From contig CM055110.1 in assembly GCA_029204225.1 (NCBI GenBank), positions 18,469,501-18,533,500 of the forward strand: a DNA stretch of 64,000 nucleotides, in the 5' to 3' direction. The notes under the pieces were generated by a model. That model worked only from the letters and a program-made list of their open reading frames with translations, ran no database searches and was not told where the DNA came from. Both the position numbers and the translations under genes were made by a program. The stretch comes from Diphasiastrum complanatum (taxonomy: Eukaryota > Streptophyta > Lycopodiopsida > Lycopodiales > Lycopodiaceae). This document shows, piece after piece, positions 10,887 through 23,301 of the stretch (the stretch's first letter is position 1; every line of letters starts with the position of its first letter).

Positions 10887-11613
10887 GCTCTCACTAGTGT
10901 ATGCTTGATTTGTGATGAGTAGCTACATGCTACTGGTGTGACTCCTCTTTCCATGACTCTGATTGATCCATAGCTTGGGGGCTAGATCCATACGATCTAG
11001 GTTTGGTTGGATTGGTTTGACCTCCACCGGTTCCCATGTGTGGTTGCTTTGTATGGTATGCTTAGACTAGAATCTGGTTGTGAGGACATTTTAATATGGA
11101 TCCTACAAGATTTGGAGTTCGACATATTTCTGATGATCCGCCAATGAAATTGCCAAAAGTAGTTATAATGAAGGAAGAGAAGTCTATAGGACCAATGACA
11201 AAAAAGAAAGCTAAACAGCACTATAACATGGTTCTAAAATGGAAAAACCCACCAAATGAGATAGTTTCAACGATTGATCCAAAAATTAGTGACCATGTGG
11301 ATGTACCACCTTTATTGGACAAAGGTAAAGAAAAATTGAAGACGATTCATCAAGTTAGAGCTCTAGGAAGTCGTTGCGCTCTTGAAGGACTCAAACCAAG
11401 AAATCTAAGCCAAAAACAAAGGTTAATTTGATTGAACAAGAGAAAGTAGATGAAATTCAGCATGACGTACATGATCATTTCAAATGTTATACTCTGGATG
11501 ATGTTTGATTATGCTGTCAAAAGCTCATTGTGAACCAGAGGACCCCATGCCATAAACACAAGAAGTTTACGATGGACCAGATCTAGTTGTTGAAATCTAT
11601 GAGACGCTTTTCA
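10887..11613 (+). other. Spacer with unassigned 111-codon frame
   Basis: The frame at 11096-11431 begins MDPTRFGVRHISDDPPMKLP and contains GPMTKKKAKQHYN, loosely like the basic linkers of retroelement polyproteins, then TIHQVRALGSRCALEGL. I do not recognise it. Some similarity of codon style to retroelement ORFs suggests a gag or linker fragment. No start context or neighbours support a host gene. Confidence 0.3.
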
Positions 11614-11630
11614 TCCCGCTCTGATACAAT
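11614..11630 (-). promoter_or_regulatory. Primer site of a minus-strand copia element
   Basis: Minus-strand ATTGTATCAGAGCGGG directly follows an LTR end (TATTCCAACA). One base differs from the usual GGTATCAGAGC. It places the element body to the left, but only a few hundred bases of untranslated-looking sequence remain there. Confidence 0.65.
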
Positions 11631-12479
11631 TGTTGGAATATGACGAGATGAGAGACCAATGAGGTGCTTTGAAACTTGCTAGGTTTGATCATGTGCTCTA
11701 TACTCACATTCCTATGATTAAGCTTAGATAGAGTCGAACTCTTCGCATCAGCTACTGTTGTGAACGAAGATCTATTCTCTTCCAAGCCCTAGATGGACAT
11801 TGTCTATCTAGTACTGATTTTATGATCATTCAACTAATGTGTGAAAAAACTTAATGACAACTGAATACACATGAACAATAAACAAGTTGAAGAAACAAAA
11901 TGTTTCGAACAACAAAGCTTTGCTAGCTTTCGAGCTAATGTCTGCACAAACGCAAGGGAACTGCCCGAACAAGAGATCAAAGCTTTGAGGACTGAATAAT
12001 ACCCGAAGACGAAAGACAAATGTTCGTGGACTGAAGGACACCCGAACGCGAAGATGAAATGTTCGTTGACCCAAAGAGCCTCAATGGCAATGCCGAAGTC
12101 CAAAGAACACAAGAAGGTGAAGAATACTCGAAGACCGAAAGGCGGCAGATCTTCACGCTCCAAGTACAAAGGAGATCAAGAAAGTACCAGGGAGACATAC
12201 CCTTGGACGGATGATGTTGAAGGCAATCTGAATATGGTTTGAACGTGCTTAATCAGCCATTTTTGTAATCTCTGATTAGATTAAACCCTTTCTCTCTCCA
12301 TCTATATAATCAGATTGAAGATGAGAGAATCGGTTGAACATCAAATTGGTTGAATACCAATGTGAGCTAGGCAAGAGCTAGCCGATATCCAAGGTATCTG
12401 CTAGTAAGCGAGACGATTTGATATTACTCGTGAGAGACATAGTTTCTCTTGCACCGATGCACTATGTGGGTCCGTCACA
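11631..12479 (-). mobile_element. Orphan copia 5' LTR
   Basis: About 849 bp with plus-strand TGTTGGAATATGACG at the left and TCCGTCACA at the right, that is TG...CA on the minus strand, next to a primer site. A TATATA box candidate (about 12302-12308) can be read on the minus strand. No partner LTR or polyprotein is present, so the right edge rests on the TG...CA rule and is tentative. It is unlike the other LTR families in the window. Confidence 0.55.
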
Positions 12480-12958
12480 ATACACTTTTAGCAAAAGATC
12501 ATTGATAATATAGTAGCTTGAATGCACATGTTGAATAATCTCAAATGCTTGAATTTCTAATTGTTGTCTTTACATGTTCAGCTGTTTACTCTTTATTTTG
12601 CACATTGGTTTCATCTTGTTGAATGCTAAAATGAATTACAGCTGTAATTTGTAGAGACAAATTGCCCCAAAGTAATTAAGACTTTTCCAGCCTCAAAGCC
12701 CAAATAGACCTTGATGATATAGAATTATCAATGATCAATATTCTTTTAGGATATTGTATGAATTTATTTCGTTAATGGATTGAGTAACAGGCATTGATAC
12801 CTGTAGAACTAAGAATCTTCTATGAACCATGTTTGATGGTATTATGAACATGGATCTTTCTTTGAAGGGATGTGCAGGTACTCACAAACGTACCTAAAGA
12901 ATCAGAGCAAGAATAAGAAGCCCTCTGGGCATAAGGACTGGCCTCTCTTTGAAAGAAG
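12480..12958. other. Spacer, possible copia debris
   Basis: AT-rich. Short broken pieces just before 12959 may be upstream integrase sequence of the following fragment. Nothing else was recognised. Confidence 0.35.
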
Positions 12959-13402
12959 TTGAATTTCACATCAAATCTTACAGTGATGCAAGAAGTAGTG
13001 GCTACATCAAATTATCTTCAGAATCGTATTCTGAAATCTCGAATACTGGACAAAACCCGTCATGAGATATGGTGGAAATCGAAGCCAAATCTTGCACATG
13101 TTCGGATATTTGGTTGTGCATTGTATATGCACATACCAGATAAGTTGAGAAAGAAACTCGATGAAAAGATAGAACAAGATTTTCTGGTAGGATTCAAGTT
13201 TCATTCGTCATATTATCGTGTTTATGTACCAAAAACTAGCAAGATAAAAGTTGTTCGAGATGTTAAATTTGATGAGACGAGATACATAGCAGACAGTGAT
13301 CTAGTCAGCTATGAAATTCTCAAAAATTACTATAAGCTACCAACAACAACAGAAGAAAAACAAGTAGAAGATGAAAGAGACTTATCAGATTCGGAGTTAT
13401 AA
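12959..13402 (+). pseudogene. Copia integrase C-terminal fragment
   Basis: 147 codons. ATSNYLQNRI, WWKSKPNLAHVRIFGCALY, MHIPDKLRKKLDEK and VRDVKFDETRY match the region after the copia integrase core. There is no core, RT or LTR around it. An acidic tail (EKQVEDERDLSDSEL) precedes the stop. It is a stranded fragment of a copia family different from A-E. Confidence 0.8.
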
Positions 13403-13616
13403 AAATTTGTTTTTGATCAATAGTTTCTTATTCTCTTAATTATCTTAATTTGTCTCTTACTTTCACATATAATTTCTGCACGCATATTCAATCAGAACTA
13501 ATATTGTTCTATTAGTATATAGATCAGATACAATCCCGATTGAAGACACTGATATTAGTTTGATTTATTCTAACTTACATCGTGTTCTCTGTGGAAGAAT
13601 AATTAATATTTTCCAA

Positions 13617-13703
13617 CATGTGTAGGTCCAACCAAATGATCACATAGTTATTTGATTAGTTAAAAGTTAATAAAAGGACTTTAGGCCTTTTTGCAGGAAT
13701 TTT
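13617..13703 (+). repeat. Dispersed 85-bp repeat, copy 1
   Basis: Shares AAAAGTTAATAAAAGGACTT followed by TAGGCCTTTTTGCA with 26698-26795. It sits immediately upstream of the B-prime copia fragment. Probably an edge of an older, unidentified element. Confidence 0.6.
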
Positions 13704-15349
13704 AATGTTGGAAGTGCATTGTTTGGTTCAAAATGCAAAGATAGATGTCACTTTCATGAAAGTAACTTGGATTTATTTTATGTCCTTGGAAAGTATTTTG
13801 CTTGTAACTTTGGACAAGTTCAAACTTATTGTTATTATCCAAGAGAGATCAATCAAAAATAAGGAGCAATCACAAAATGAAAATAGTTTCATTTATGCTC
13901 TCATGTCAACTTATGAACAACCATTTTGCTTTGAAGAGATTTTTGTATCTCAAAGGTGGATTAAGGCAATACTAGTTGAGTGTGATGCCTTAAAAGATAG
14001 CAAAATATGTTTTTCTTGTAAGCTTACATTAGTTGTGAAGTGAAGGAAATGGGAATATCTTCATAATGTAGGATCTTTTGGTTTCAATGAAATCATGAAT
14101 GATGTGTTCATTCATAAAGATGAATATTGTAAGTTTTCAATCTTAAAGACAAGTTGTAAACTTCTTATGAGAATAAGTGAAGCATCCAAAGTGGACACTT
14201 ATATCCATAAGCAAGTAGTTAGCCTTATTGAGATGGAAATGCCTTTTGATTTCAATATTAGAACAATCATGCCAAGTTGTGGTGATTTTTGGACTTATGT
14301 TTCTAGCATAAGTAATTTTAATAAATATAGGAAGTGCATATTGTGTGGTCATAGTTGTTGTGATCATTATGAGACATGGAGGTCTCGGATTTCCATCAAG
14401 AAGGAGCACCATGAAGAGGATCTTAAAGAATCATCTCAAGGTTCAAGTGTGCCAAGGATTGAGGAGGAGAGACCTTTTCAAGTTGTGATTCCAAAAAGAA
14501 ACTCAAGAAATATGGTTGATTCCATGTGGCTCACATTTCAAGGGAAAGAGGAGCATATCTCATGTGGTATACATCTCATACTTACATCTCTTATGTCATT
14601 TGATAAATCAATTTGCTTTAGTGAGATCATTGCATCTCAAAATTGGAGTAAAGCCATACTAGTTGAGTATGAAGTCTCTCTTGAGAACATAGATGATGTT
14701 CTTAAAAGGTTGGAATTGATTTTAAATCAATTAGAAAGCAAATGGTTATTCATCAAATGTATGCTCTTGAGTCATGTAAGAGCAACTCATAGTTTTGTAT
14801 TGAGGCAAATTGTAAACTCTTTATGAGAGTAAGTGAATCATCTTCTAAAGACACTTATCTCCATAATAAAGTATTTAGCCTCATTGGATCTGAGATTAGC
14901 ATGGTAAACAAGCATGAAGATATGATGCAAACACTTTGTTATTATAGCATGCATAGTCTTGCCAATTTGGATAAGTCTAATTCTCTAGATCATGGTAACA
15001 TGATGTTAGATCTTTGTGATTCTATTAAGTCAAGAAGAAATCTTTATTTTCTCATGGAGGAGCATGCACATGAAGAAGGAGCAAGCCTCAAAGTCAAGCA
15101 TCTACATGAAATTTGGAAGGAATCAATTTCGAAAATGCTAGGATGGTGCAAAGCTCTCAAGTTCATCAAAGATGTCAACATCAAAGAAACACTATCATGG
15201 ATATGGTGATTTCATATCAACATCAAGCTCATTGGCTGATCTTCACACCTTTTGAACTAGCAAAAACCAATTCAGCCCATGGAGTCAAGTTCAAGATCAT
15301 CATGTTTTCCATCAAGCTAGATTTACCAAGCTAGATTTTTGAGGAGGAT
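13704..15349 (+). pseudogene. Truncated non-autonomous copia B-prime, coding part
   Basis: Matches element B from about 38052 onward, so the 5' LTR, leader and gag part are missing. Frames at 13705-14043, 14095-14826 and 14823-15209 correspond to the B frames but are broken by small deletions (around 14745-14800). Features shared with B are FNKY/CILCGHSCCDHYETWRS, RNSRNMVDSMWLTFQGKEEH, and two versions of a CKLLMRISEASKVDTYIH-type module. No integrase, RT or RNase H catalytic motif is visible. It ends at the polypurine tract GAGGAGGA (15341-15348). Confidence 0.75.
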
Positions 15350-16179
15350 TGGGAAAATTGCAAAAATAAGTTTGGTAGAGGCCAAAAATCTTGTATATAG
15401 ATAAACACACGTGTGGAGCCTATTCCCACGTGTGAAACTAGTGTACTTGTCATGTACCATAATCATATAGGATGTACATATGATTTAATTCAAGTTCTAG
15501 TGGCTAAAAAGGCCAAAAACTAGTTTTCTTAACATATGACACATGGCATCAATCTATTGATTGCATGAGCCACATCCTTTGGTTAGGTGTCATATCCCAT
15601 GTGTAGAGGACAGCTCACACATCTGGAATAAGCTGAAGTAGGCGAATTTAGAGTTCTAGAAGATTTCCAAGTAGATCTCCATATAGAAGGAAAATAGACC
15701 AAAAGTGCTCAAAATAGAAGGTTTTGTCCAAGTGTCAGTTTTGCATGATGAATCATCATATGACAAAGCACCTTCACACATGTGGGATCAGAGGGATGAT
15801 CAGTACCACGAGCTCCCACTTATTGTATATATAGAGCCACATTTGGCCATAATCATTGTGAGACACCATTCTTGGTTTTGGAAGCAATTTTGAGTGATTC
15901 TCTCCATTTGTCTACATTTGTTTTGATTGTTTTGAGGTTCTATCAATGTGTACTTGATTTTCAGGTTGGAGTCCATACTCAGATAGTGTTTCACACGTGT
16001 GAAACCAGAAAGTACACTTACCTTCAATAAATGATTGTTCTTGTTAGGATTTTGTGTCTAGAATTGATCTAGATTGATCTTAATCTCAAGTAGATTGATA
16101 GATCAAGTAATCTGACAACTAATCCCTCTTGAGGATCAGATTAGGATCCACTCTTGGTCCTTTTTGTACTTTTTGCACA
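15350..16179 (+). mobile_element. Copia B-prime 3' LTR
   Basis: About 830 bp, homologous to the B LTRs at 35248 and 39721. The start is eroded (TGGGAAAATTGC) and the end is TTTTTGCACA. TATA box (TATATATAGAG) near 15826. The palindrome CACACGTGTG occurs twice, at 15406-15415 and 15992-16001. Confidence 0.85.
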
Positions 16180-16309
16180 CCATCAAATGGTTGAAATTTC
16201 AATCTGTCAATTGTATGTGGAACTAAACATGACTCTTCATTGTGTTATTGGAAGACTTAATTTTTTTCTCTCTCAATTGATGGCAATTTGTCCCAAAAAA
16301 ACTTCAATT

Positions 16310-16870
16310 TTCAGTGCTTTTCAACACTTCACATGGGTAACTTTAGGTGCACGTATATATCTCTATAGGATTCCAAATTTTAAAAAAAAAAATATAGACA
16401 TGTTTCTATGGTCATAAAGAATTTTTGAAAGTAGACAACCAAAGAAATGGTTGTAAAAAACACCTCCAAAAGAGTTGAAACTTTCTAGCACCTTTCAATA
16501 ATTTTCAATATTTTTTGGCATTTGACATGAGTACTTTTAGATGCACATATCTATCTCTACATTACTCCAAATTGAAAAAAAATTGAGAGACATGTTCTTT
16601 GGTCATATAATACTTCTTAAAGTAGACAAACCAAAAAAATATTGTTAAAATCATGGTATTATACACTCATATATGATATTTTCAGTTTTGGTGATTTTTA
16701 TTAGCACTTAAAAGGGTAACTTTGAATGCACGTATCTATCTCTATAGATCTCCAAATTAATTATTTTTTTAATTAGCATGTTTCTATAATCATATAGGAT
16801 TTTTAAGGGTAGACATGCTAAAAATTGAATGTAAAATTCAAAACAATGTAGTCCCATATATGAAAATATC
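16310..16870. repeat. Degenerate tandem repeat, period about 190 bp
   Basis: Three units share the order GGGTAACTTTAGGTGCACGTAT-like (near 16335, 16525, 16715), TATCTCTATAG..TCCAAAT, then CATGTTTCTATGGTCATA-like and GTAGACAA/ATGC. Units are diverged by indels. Non-coding and satellite-like. Confidence 0.65.
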
Positions 16871-17705
16871 GAAATTTCATCACCCACATGTTTGACACAT
16901 CATACCTTACATATAAGTTGCTCAAAATGAAGATCTAAATTTTTTTAATTGGTAATTGTATATATTAAGAACACACATGTGAAAGGAGTTGATGTGATTC
17001 ATCATAGTTTATGAGATATAATTTTTTGAATAAGTGCTTGAAATGCACACTTTTGTGTGCATTTTGTGACGACTCTAGTGTTAACTTATAAGCGAAAGAG
17101 CTGATAATGCTATGTTTTAATTTGCTATGATATTCATTATGATGCTTTTGTGCTTGTTCACAGAGTATAGGAGTTATGCTCCAAGACTCTTCCCAAAGTG
17201 CTACAATTGGTAAATTACAGTTTTGGAATACCTCGGATCTATGTTTTCAATTGAAATTGATTTTCCTACATCTTCATTGAGTTCGGATCATTCTTTTTAT
17301 ATTTCATCTATAATCTCCTACGTGCTCCACCCAGATAACGAAGAGAAACTTTACGGTTCAATTCCTAGCACAGATATTTAAAATATCAATTTGTGCTAAG
17401 ATGGTACTTGATGTTCCTGACATTTTATAGATTGCGATTCTAAGCTCCATGAGTGTTGTATCCATTATTGTAACATGTGTTGTGGGAAGTGCGATTGTGT
17501 GCCGAGTGAAACTTCAAGCAACAAGCAAGAGTCCCCTCGTGTAAAATGCGAACTACTATAATATCATTTTCTATACAAGAAACACACCTTCCCTTCAAGC
17601 TTTTCCTTGATGAAACCCTCTAGTTGACTCATGTAGATCTTCTCCTCCGCGGTGTGGCACAACTACAAATATAGACACATTGCCACGCCCATTGCCGAAA
17701 GAGAA
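16871..17705. other. Spacer
   Basis: AT-rich, no coding sequence recognised. I see neither a retroelement motif nor a promoter. Confidence 0.4.
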
Positions 17706-17870
17706 GTGAGATAGTTTTGTTTGTTAGTTTTTCATTGTTTATTGGTTGGTTAATGAATGATTGGTCATTGTTGGCTTTTGTAGAAGAAAGCTATGCAATT
17801 TTGAAGGAAATGAGACAATCCAAGCAAATGCATAAGGTATGTTATGCATTCTAAATTTTGAAGATAAGCT

Positions 17871-17928
<58 letters not shown>

Positions 17929-18320
17929 GTGAGATAGTTTTGTTTGTTAGTTTTTTATTGTTTATTGGTTGGTTAATGAATGATTGTTCATTGTTGGCTT
18001 TTGTAGAAGGAAAGGAGACGATCCAAGCGTATTCATGAGGTATATTACGCATTCTAAATTTTGGTAGATTACATTTGAGTCATAAATAGTATCTTCAACA
18101 TGGTGAGATTGATGTAACAATGATTAATAATTTTTAATTTAACAATGATTATTTGATTGGTATTCTAACAGATGTCATTTTGTTGATTGATTTGTAATCT
18201 AACAATGATTCTTTGATTTGTAATCTAACAATGATTTGGTTTTTATTGTTTGCTTATATAGAGAAAAACAGAGATGCATCTTAGAAGGAATTAAAGATCA
18301 TCCAAACAATAGATGAGGTA
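17706..18320 (+). other. Three exon-like modules flanked by splice consensus
   Basis: Two near-identical units (17706-17862 and 17929-18062) and a more diverged third (about 18240-18320) each contain a short segment bounded by TTTGTAG or TATATAG upstream and GTATGT/GTATAT downstream: 17784-17836, 18007-18039 and 18262-18317. The first two encode related peptides in one frame (ILKEMRQSKQMHK and KERRRSKRIHE); the third can give KELKIIQTIDE. Similar upstream intron-like sequence TTAATGAATGATTG-TCATTGTTGGC is repeated. This looks like a duplicated exon with intron edges. No host gene was identified. Confidence 0.45.
17874..17925. repeat. (GA)26 microsatellite
   Basis: Pure GA run lying between the first and second exon-like modules. 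Confidence 0.97.
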
Positions 18321-18598
18321 TGTCTTTTTGTCTTAAATTGATGTTTTTTTTTATTATTATTGTTTGTATATATTTACAACAAATTCTTACAAGATAAAAT
18401 AGAAAAACATAAACAATAAACAATCATTCCATACATAATGAGATAGAGATGATCAAATACAAAAGTTTATATTCATGATTCAAAAAAGTGTACATATTCG
18501 CATCTAATTCATGAAAAGAGCTTTGATACTAATATCCTTTTTTTCTACTTTTGCAAATACTAAAAATACATTAAATCGAAGAAGTAATAGTAGGCTTT

Positions 18599-19739
18599 TT
18601 AGTCTTCGCTATTTTCTCCCTCATCGTTGTCCAAAGCCGAATCTTGTCCTTCGTCTTCGCCTTCGTCCCCTTCATCTTCATTCCCTTCTTCTCCTTGGTT
18701 TCCTCCCGTACTTTCTTCCACAAAGGAAGCGGATGCCCTCTACATACACATTCACAAAACAAATTAATGATTATTAGCCAAACACACGTCATAAAAATAA
18801 AATGAAATACAAATTGTGTATCAAAAATATGAGAAATACAAATTATGTAACAAAAATTTACCGATGGATGTACGCCTTGTGTCTCAAGATGATCAACCAA
18901 GGCACTATAGCCTTGGCGATATCCAATATTGTACTCGGCATTTGTATACTTACGTCCATAATCTTCAACCTATATCAACACAAATTGATGACTAGAAAAA
19001 AGAAAAAAATTATTGGTAAACAATAAACATATGAAATGCAATTAGCAAAAAGAGAATTGCTTACAAATTGGGCATGCATATTAGTCTTGCCTCCTGATCC
19101 GAGGTGAGATTGGCCTAAAAGATTAAGCCTTGATTTTGTTGCCTCTCTTTGTTGCTTAAAGCACTCGGGATTAGGATGCTTGGATTCATAAACAACATTT
19201 TTCCAATCTTTTTTAAATTCTCATCCCGGCCTCTTCTTGTCTTTACTACATAATCATCTTAGTGATTGGCGCTTATGACGAATATGCATACACATACTCA
19301 TCTTCGCCCATTTGTCATTAAATCAATTTGGTTGTGGAAACTCACGGTACAATATATCAAGTATCTTGTCTTTGTCCCCTTGGTCTTGTTGCTCCCAAGG
19401 GTTAAACAAATCGTGACCAAAGTATATAAGAGTAAGGTCGTGCAATCTATTGATGATGACCTTACCCCTAATGTCCATGATGATGGAACCGTCCTCATCA
19501 AGGTCATAGAAAATATTCGTGAATTCTTCCGACGACATCTCCGTCGAAACGAATCCACAATCTTGTTGATCGGATTATCCTTCGAAAAGACAAAGGGCTT
19601 TCATTCTTTGCCTTTCCTCGGGAGATAGTATAGTATAAAAATCTCGCACTCGATCAAAATCCGATCTTGAGACTTGTCCTCTTCCACCGTAAGAGGATCC
19701 TGGCCTCCTCCTTGATGCTCCACTACCACTCGTAGACAT
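18599..19739 (-). pseudogene. CACTA/En-Spm-type transposon gene, multi-exon
   Basis: Starts at an ATG at 19739 with a Ser/Gly/Arg-rich N-terminus (MSTSGSGASRRRPGSS), then DFDRVRDFYTILSPEERQRMKALCLFEG. Two one-base frameshifts follow before MSSEEFTNIFYDLDEDGSI, RGKVIINRLHDLTLIYFGHDLF, then DKKRPG, FKKDWKNVV and GQSHLGSGGKTNMHAQF. Introns with GT-AG ends fit at 18970-19064 and 18740-18861, joining VEDYGRKYTNAEYNIGYRQG and VDHLETQGVHPS to a very acidic C-terminus ending NSED at 18599. The pattern (KTxMHAQF near a coiled acidic tail) fits the plant transposase family found in En/Spm-like elements. The frameshifts make this a pseudogene. Element ends were not found. Confidence 0.65.
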
Positions 19740-19806
19740 GACTATTGAGAGAAAGATATGAAACTGTGAAAAGAACTTGGAAAGATATCAAATGTGAAAA
19801 ATGAAA

Positions 19807-19978
<172 letters not shown>

Positions 19979-20029
19979 TTTTTAGGTTGTAAAAAGTCTA
20001 TTCTAATAGCAAGTGATCAAAAAAGTAGA

Positions 20030-20480
20030 ATAGATTGAGTGGGAACAATCTCTTTAAGTCTTGGATCCTCTAAAAGATTGGATATAGAAAATGTACTCTA
20101 TGTTTCTAATCTTACTAGGATCTTGCTTGGTGTTGGGCAACTAATGGATAGTGGTTTAGATGTTCATTTTAAGAAAGGTGTTTGCTCTATTATGATACTT
20201 GCATTGTAAACGGATTTAAGCAAGGGAGGCTATTCAAGCTTGATGCTAATGTGTTTTTTGGAAGTGTGAACATGGTTAAGGAGGAGCTTACCCAAGTAGA
20301 ACTTTGGCATAAGAGGTTGGGCCACCAACTTCAAATCAATGGAGATCCTATGCACAAAGGAGCTTGCACTCAGCCTTCCAAAAGCATTTTCAAAGTGTGG
20401 AAAAAATTGTGAGACTTGTATCCTCTCAAAGGCTCGCAAGCAACCATTTGCTAACTCTTCCACTAGATCTTCTAAGTGGC
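20030..20480 (+). pseudogene. Copia protease/GAG-pre-integrase fragment
   Basis: Several frames together give the order GTISLSLGSSKRLDIENVLY, GLDVHFKKGVC, GFKQGRLFKLDANVFF, VELWHKRLGH and CETCILSKARKQPFANSST, the protease-to-integrase-zinc region, closest in wording to elements D and D-prime. Indels break the frame. It ends abruptly near 20480, where unrelated GC-richer sequence starts. Confidence 0.78.
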
Positions 20481-22597
20481 AATGCCACACAGAATTAAAA
20501 AAATTTTGTCGGACCCCACCTCCAGCTTGGATTTCACCGGCAGGGTCCTCGGAAAAGTTTTGTCGTGGATGTGCCACGCGTGGCAGTGCCACATATAAGA
20601 AAAATGTCAAAATTTTGGCTAAGTATCGAGTTCGCGTGGCAGCGTTGCGTGGCAAAACACACATATGTGTAGTTGTGTGGTCCTTTTCTGCCTCCTTGCT
20701 ATGGAAAGGGACCTCTAGACCATAATGCTCATGTGTATTATGTCTGGTTTCACGGATGAACTGTAGTAATTTCGGATTCACTGGGGAGCGAGAGGAAGCG
20801 GTAGGCCGTTGATCATTCACTTTGTTAAGTTCAAGAATAGGGAGAACCAATTTTCCACAAGGATCAAGTGAAGTACAAACTACTTCATTATTGTGTTTTC
20901 CTTGTACACCTTTTTCAAGCGTCACCGTGGAGGAGCTAAAATCATCTTGAAGACTAATGAACACTCAAGAAATCAGATGTGATTATTAGTATCCTTGTAC
21001 ATATGCATGAAAATTGTTGAAAATTGAAAAAAAATTATGAAAAACTACTAAAATCCCATATCTTCTTTCAGTATGGAACTAACACACGAAACTGAGACGT
21101 ACACTCTAAAGAGTATTGGCAAAAATTGGATAGGGGTGGGAATACCCATATTGTTCCAAAAGTCCCTTGGATTCTTACCAAGGAGTAGTACAAGTATGTA
21201 CGATCAGTCATTTGCAAGATGAAAACATCAATATTTTGCTTCTCCACTACAAACATCATTGAAAACAACAAAACAACTTGATGGTCTTAAATCTCATTGG
21301 TTGAAGATGCTCGAGTACATATTTCCAATGTGCATTCTTGGCTGTATAACTGATTAACTTCATGATACCATTTACAAACTAGCATCCATTGTCAAATAAT
21401 TGCAATTGCATGTGTTTTAACATACAAATTGATATAATTATATGATGAAAACCATATATTACAAATATGATGTAGATGGATGTGTGACAAGGAGATTTGT
21501 AAGATAGATGTGCAAATAAATATGAAGATATAGTGGAGGCTATATGTATGCTTGAAAGAGGTTTTCCAACTTCCATCTTGGACATACAAGTGCATATACT
21601 TGTGCATTTGGTCCAACAAATTGGTGATGTTGATCTTATGCACTCAAGGTACACTGTACAATACATATGATTTTGATTTTTGTTGCTTTAATAGATCTAG
21701 CATTGTTTTTTTTTTATATCATCGAACACAATGCTCTTTTATGCTAAAAATGTTTGTAGCTGGATGTTTTTTTTTGAGAGATTCATAAAGATTTTGAAAG
21801 ATTTTGTGCATCAAAAGGCAAGGCTAGAAGGAAGCATGGCAGAGGGGTTAGTGCAAGAATCTCTTATTTATGTTACTGAATTTTTGCTTCAAATATATGT
21901 CTACTCCACGACTATGAAATGATGAAAAAAATAATGGGATAAAAGGTAGAAACCTCAAGGTATAGGTGTTCTTAAGAAAATAAATTTTGCTTACTTAAAA
22001 ATGCTTTGATCTACATGCATCATAGGTAAATGTTAACATGTTTGCATTTCTAAAATCATCACATAAACCAATATCTATTTTCTTTTGCAAAAGGTCTACT
22101 ACAAATGGACTAGCAAAAATATGAGGAATAGTACTACAAAGGATTTTGCATGATGCCACTTTGATTTCATCACAAGATTGATGTTCCCACGTCATCAATC
22201 CTTTTATTAATTGACATTGGTATCACAATGTCTTTGTTACAAAATGATCGTTTATCAAAATTGTTCATTTGCATTGACAACTTTTCCAAATCCTTATAAA
22301 AAACAAGTCCTTGTTCCTCTATAAAACTTGCATGTTGCAGACAATCGTTGTTTTGATCACAAATAAGCTTTGTAATATTGATATCCGACACTTTTGTAAT
22401 ATTAACATCTACAACACAATTAAAAAAAAATTTACATAAAGATGATGTCACAATCTAACTTTCAAAATATATATTGAATAGCACTTAAAAAACCTATCAA
22501 TCAAAAATATTTTATTAATGCAATAAAATGTGTAATAACTATTAGTTCACAAAATATAGAACAATAGAAATAAAATAAAATTGATAAAAACAACTAA
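20481..22597. other. Spacer, no confident gene
   Basis: The first 480 bp are richer in G+C and contain several TGGCAATGCCA/GTGGCAGTGCCAC-type short inverted repeats. A minus-strand open frame begins at 20964 (MFISLQDDFSSSTVTLEKG) but its later half is antisense to the copia fragment, so at most the first 90 codons could be real, and I do not recognise them. The rest is AT-rich with only short chance frames. Confidence 0.4.
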
Positions 22598-23268
22598 TTA
22601 CAAACCTTCACCATCTATTGGTGTTTTATTGGAATCTAAAATCTCAACATCGTCTATTTCATTCAATCCTAGAACAACAGCTGCAAAAACATCTATTTGG
22701 CCTTCATTTTCAAATAGGCCTTCACAAGTAGCCAGTTCTTCTTCAGAAAGTCCAACCACAACTTCATTATTTTTTTCTTTGATAGGCAAGCTTGCAAGCG
22801 TTGAAGTTTGAGTATATGCCCATCTCTTTACTCTGGAATCCAAATTTGCAACGTCATGATAAAATGGGTGTAAAAGTGAAGCTTTCTCGATAGTGTTCAC
22901 CAATGAAATCACACGTCTATGTCTCATTATGCGTGCTCTACCTAGAGTTCGACAGGTGTAAAAGTTTACTATCCAATCGTTTTTATTTGCAAAACAAAAA
23001 ACGTATTAGATATAGTAAATTATAATTTAATAACATTTTTTAAAAACGATAAAAATCAATTACAAAATTGTTACTCATGCAAAATTTGGTTACTTGTCAA
23101 ACATTTCAAAAGATGTTCAATCACGTTTTCGGCTTTTGCTCGTGGATGCACAAGTTCACCTCGCATATTCATAAGAGAGTATGTAGGAAGAGATGAGAGA
23201 AACAACCTTCTACGCTTAACTTTGTCTCGATCTTTAGGATCCAGCAAGTCATCTTCGTGTTGCGGCAT
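22598..23268 (-). other. Two unassigned minus-strand frames
   Basis: 22598-22927 encodes MRHRRVISLVNTIEKASLLH... with an acidic stretch GLSEEELATCEGLFENEGQ. 23071-23268 encodes MPQHEDDLLDPKDRDKVKRR. Both lie downstream of a gag-like piece on the same strand and could belong to the same decayed element or to captured gene exons. No family was recognised, and no splice pair is compelling. Confidence 0.3.
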
Positions 23269-23301
23269 TTCGAATGAAATTTTCTCCCAAAATGTTAAGG
23301 A

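Noticed and set aside
20230-20964. 244-codon minus-strand frame
   Set aside because: Its second half is antisense to a copia zinc-domain fragment, so the length is accidental. Only the first part could be anything, and it matches nothing I know.
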